64,000 nucleotides of DNA, taken from contig NZ_QEKT01000005.1 in NCBI RefSeq assembly GCF_003096575.1, forward strand, positions 44,118 through 108,117. The letters run 5' to 3'. Made by a program: the position numbers and the translations under genes. Source of the DNA: Convivina intestini. GTDB lineage: Bacteria > Bacillota > Bacilli > Lactobacillales > Lactobacillaceae. The first letter of the stretch is position 1. The number at the start of each line of letters is the position of its first letter. Positions 63,111 through 64,000 of this stretch are shown here, one piece after another. A model generated the notes under the pieces. The model had not been told where the DNA came from. It saw only the letters and a list, made by a program, of their open reading frames with translations, and ran no database searches.

Positions 63111-63794
63111 TTAACTAAATAATTCTGCTAACCGCTTTAAAGCAGTCCTAGAATAAATAACCTGGCCGTGTTCTAGCAAAGCATCATAACTAAGCTTTGC
63201 TAGCTCAGCAAATTCATAAAAATTCCCCAACATAAAATTATATTGATCGTCTCCACAGTCTAAACTACTAAAATCAACTGTTAAATAAAGTTCTTCTTGA
63301 TACCTAAATAACGTGTTAATGAATTTAACATTTTTCATTAAAACAGCCAATTTGATTAAATCTTCAAAGTCACTAAAACGATAAACCAAGACTGGTCGCT
63401 CTTTATTATCAGTATCTTCTTTACTTTCAAATGAATCCTGGCCCATTAAGGCAGAACGTCGTTCATCTGAAAGACTATCAATCTCATCCTTAGTATCATT
63501 GCGAAGCTCATTAGCCCCAACAATTGAATCAAGAATATCAGAAATACCATTCTCACTATCCATACGAGAAATAAAAAGCTCTAAACCATTTTTGTTAGGT
63601 AAAATTTGAAAGGAAACTTTATCATTATCCATGAAATCATTATCCACATCAATTTCAGACAGAATGTTGTAAAAAAAAGATTCAATTTTAGTACGATCGC
63701 TTAACAAATCTTTAACAGAAGTACCGCGGTCTTCTAAATCTTCATTTTCCACCATTATCCGAATTGTGTGGTCGTTAATGCGCTCCATTTCCAT
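63111..63794 (-). CDS. mecA: ClpC adaptor protein MecA
   Basis: A 227-residue acidic adaptor. N-terminal target-binding domain begins MEMERINDHTIRIMV with DLEDRGTSVKDLL; C-terminal domain (about 130-227) contacts ClpC. It delivers substrates for degradation. GTG at 63803 is in frame, but GAAAGGTGG spaces to the ATG at 63794. No clpC in this window. Confidence 0.93.
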   Translation of the reverse strand: MEMERINDHTIRIMVENEDLEDRGTSVKDLLSDRTKIESFFYNILSEIDVDNDFMDNDKVSFQILPNKNGLELFISRMDSENGISDILDSIVGANELRNDTKDEIDSLSDERRSALMGQDSFESKEDTDNKERPVLVYRFSDFEDLIKLAVLMKNVKFINTLFRYQEELYLTVDFSSLDCGDDQYNFMLGNFYEFAELAKLSYDALLEHGQVIYSRTALKRLAELFS

Positions 63795-63827
63795 AGAAAC
63801 CACCTTTCTAAATAAGGCTTGAATTAA

Positions 63828-63856
63828 AATATAATCACAACTTATATTTTAAACAA
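63828..63856 (-). promoter_or_regulatory. Sigma-A promoter of mecA
   Basis: TTGTTT (63851-63856), 17-base spacer, TATATT (63828-63833) on the minus strand; +1 near 63821. Confidence 0.55.
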
Positions 63857-63872
63857 TCAAAGCTTGAAATAC

Positions 63873-63904
63873 AATAAAAGACATCCGATTGGATGTCTTT
63901 TATA
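63873..63904 (-). terminator. Terminator of the rRNA operon
   Basis: A minus-strand stem AAAAGACATCC-AATC-GGATGTCTTTT followed by ATT, directly after the 5S gene. Confidence 0.88.
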
Positions 63905-63909
63905 ATCTA

Positions 63910-64000
63910 TGTACGGCATCGCATCGTCCTATCCTCGCAGCCAGCGTTCCGGCCACTACTTTCGGCGCTCTAGAGCTTAACTTCTGTGTTCGAGATGGAT
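63910..64000 (-). rRNA. rrf: 5S ribosomal RNA, 3' part
   Basis: On the minus strand the sequence reads ATCTCGAACACAGAAGTTAAG followed by GCGCCGAAAGTAGTGG and GGATAGGACGATGCGATGCC, the conserved core and 3' arm of bacterial 5S rRNA. The 5' part lies beyond the window. It marks the end of an rRNA operon transcribed toward mecA; the exact 3' end (63908-63912) is approximate. Confidence 0.95.

Overview
The window reads as chromosomal core genome of a low-GC Gram-positive lactic acid bacterium. The order priA-fmt-rsmB-PP2C-PASTA kinase-rsgA-rpe-thiN-(trx)-rpmB-Gls24-fakA, the mraZ-rsmH-ftsL-PBP division cluster, a T-box, HPr kinase, trigger factor and the extended -10 promoters (TGNTANAAT) all fit Lactobacillales. 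A 338-residue mannitol 2-dehydrogenase of the type known from heterofermentative Leuconostoc makes the Leuconostoc/Weissella branch of Lactobacillaceae the best guess. Species cannot be fixed from the sequence alone. Almost all genes lie on the minus strand. I saw no prophage, insertion sequence, CRISPR array or other mobile element.

Layout, left to right. 1-3.7 kb: start of the division and cell-wall (dcw) cluster, read right to left as mraZ, rsmH, ftsL and a penicillin-binding protein cut by the window edge; an MraZ-type repeat operator lies before mraZ. 3.7-6.6 kb: two small membrane proteins, then Gls24/fakA (fatty-acid kinase). 6.6-17.1 kb: rpmB, thioredoxin, thiN, rpe, rsgA, PASTA kinase and its phosphatase, rsmB, fmt, priA. 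17.1-25.9 kb: NAD salvage (nadR), methionine sulfoxide repair (msrA/msrB), engB-clpX, trigger factor, dipeptidase pepV, NAD(P)HX dehydratase and exonuclease III. 25.9-38.9 kb: exonuclease, GNAT, tsaE, queA, ruvB, YfcE-type phosphoesterase, rdgB, murI, YslB-like protein, a DEAD-box helicase, NrnA-like phosphoesterase, dinB, rplS with a candidate L19 leader, phosphoglucomutase and a uracil-DNA-glycosylase-family protein. 39.1-41.4 kb: a plus-strand mannitol dehydrogenase operon with a palindromic operator. 41.4-50.9 kb: trxB, galU, gpsA, hprK, a holin-like membrane protein and the complete pst phosphate-uptake operon with phoU. 50.9-56.2 kb: recA with a perfect SOS box, pgsA, rodZ and two M16 peptidase homologues. 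56.2-58.7 kb: a three-gene amino-acid ABC transporter behind a T-box that I read as histidine-specific. 58.7-64 kb: mreBCD, a 59-residue small protein, miaA, a DUF3042 protein, a degenerate rhodanese, mecA, and the end of a 5S rRNA gene.

The genes form a housekeeping block: wall synthesis and shape (PBP, mreBCD, rodZ, murI, PASTA kinase), translation and its quality control (rpmB, rplS, fmt, rsmB, rsgA, miaA, queA, tsaE, tig, clpX, mecA), DNA repair (recA, ruvB, dinB, UDG-like, exoA), redox (trx, trxB, msrA/B) and nutrient uptake (pst, histidine). The points most worth checking are the histidine T-box, in which the specifier codon and the acceptor-end base agree independently; several transcription-unit starts (rsgA, tsaE, murI, ruvB) where the promoter -10 element places +1 at or within a few bases of the start codon; the operator on the mannitol dehydrogenase promoter; a helix-turn-helix-like insert in the PASTA kinase; and two substrate-binding proteins without lipobox cysteines. 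I did not find a clearly undescribed multi-gene system.
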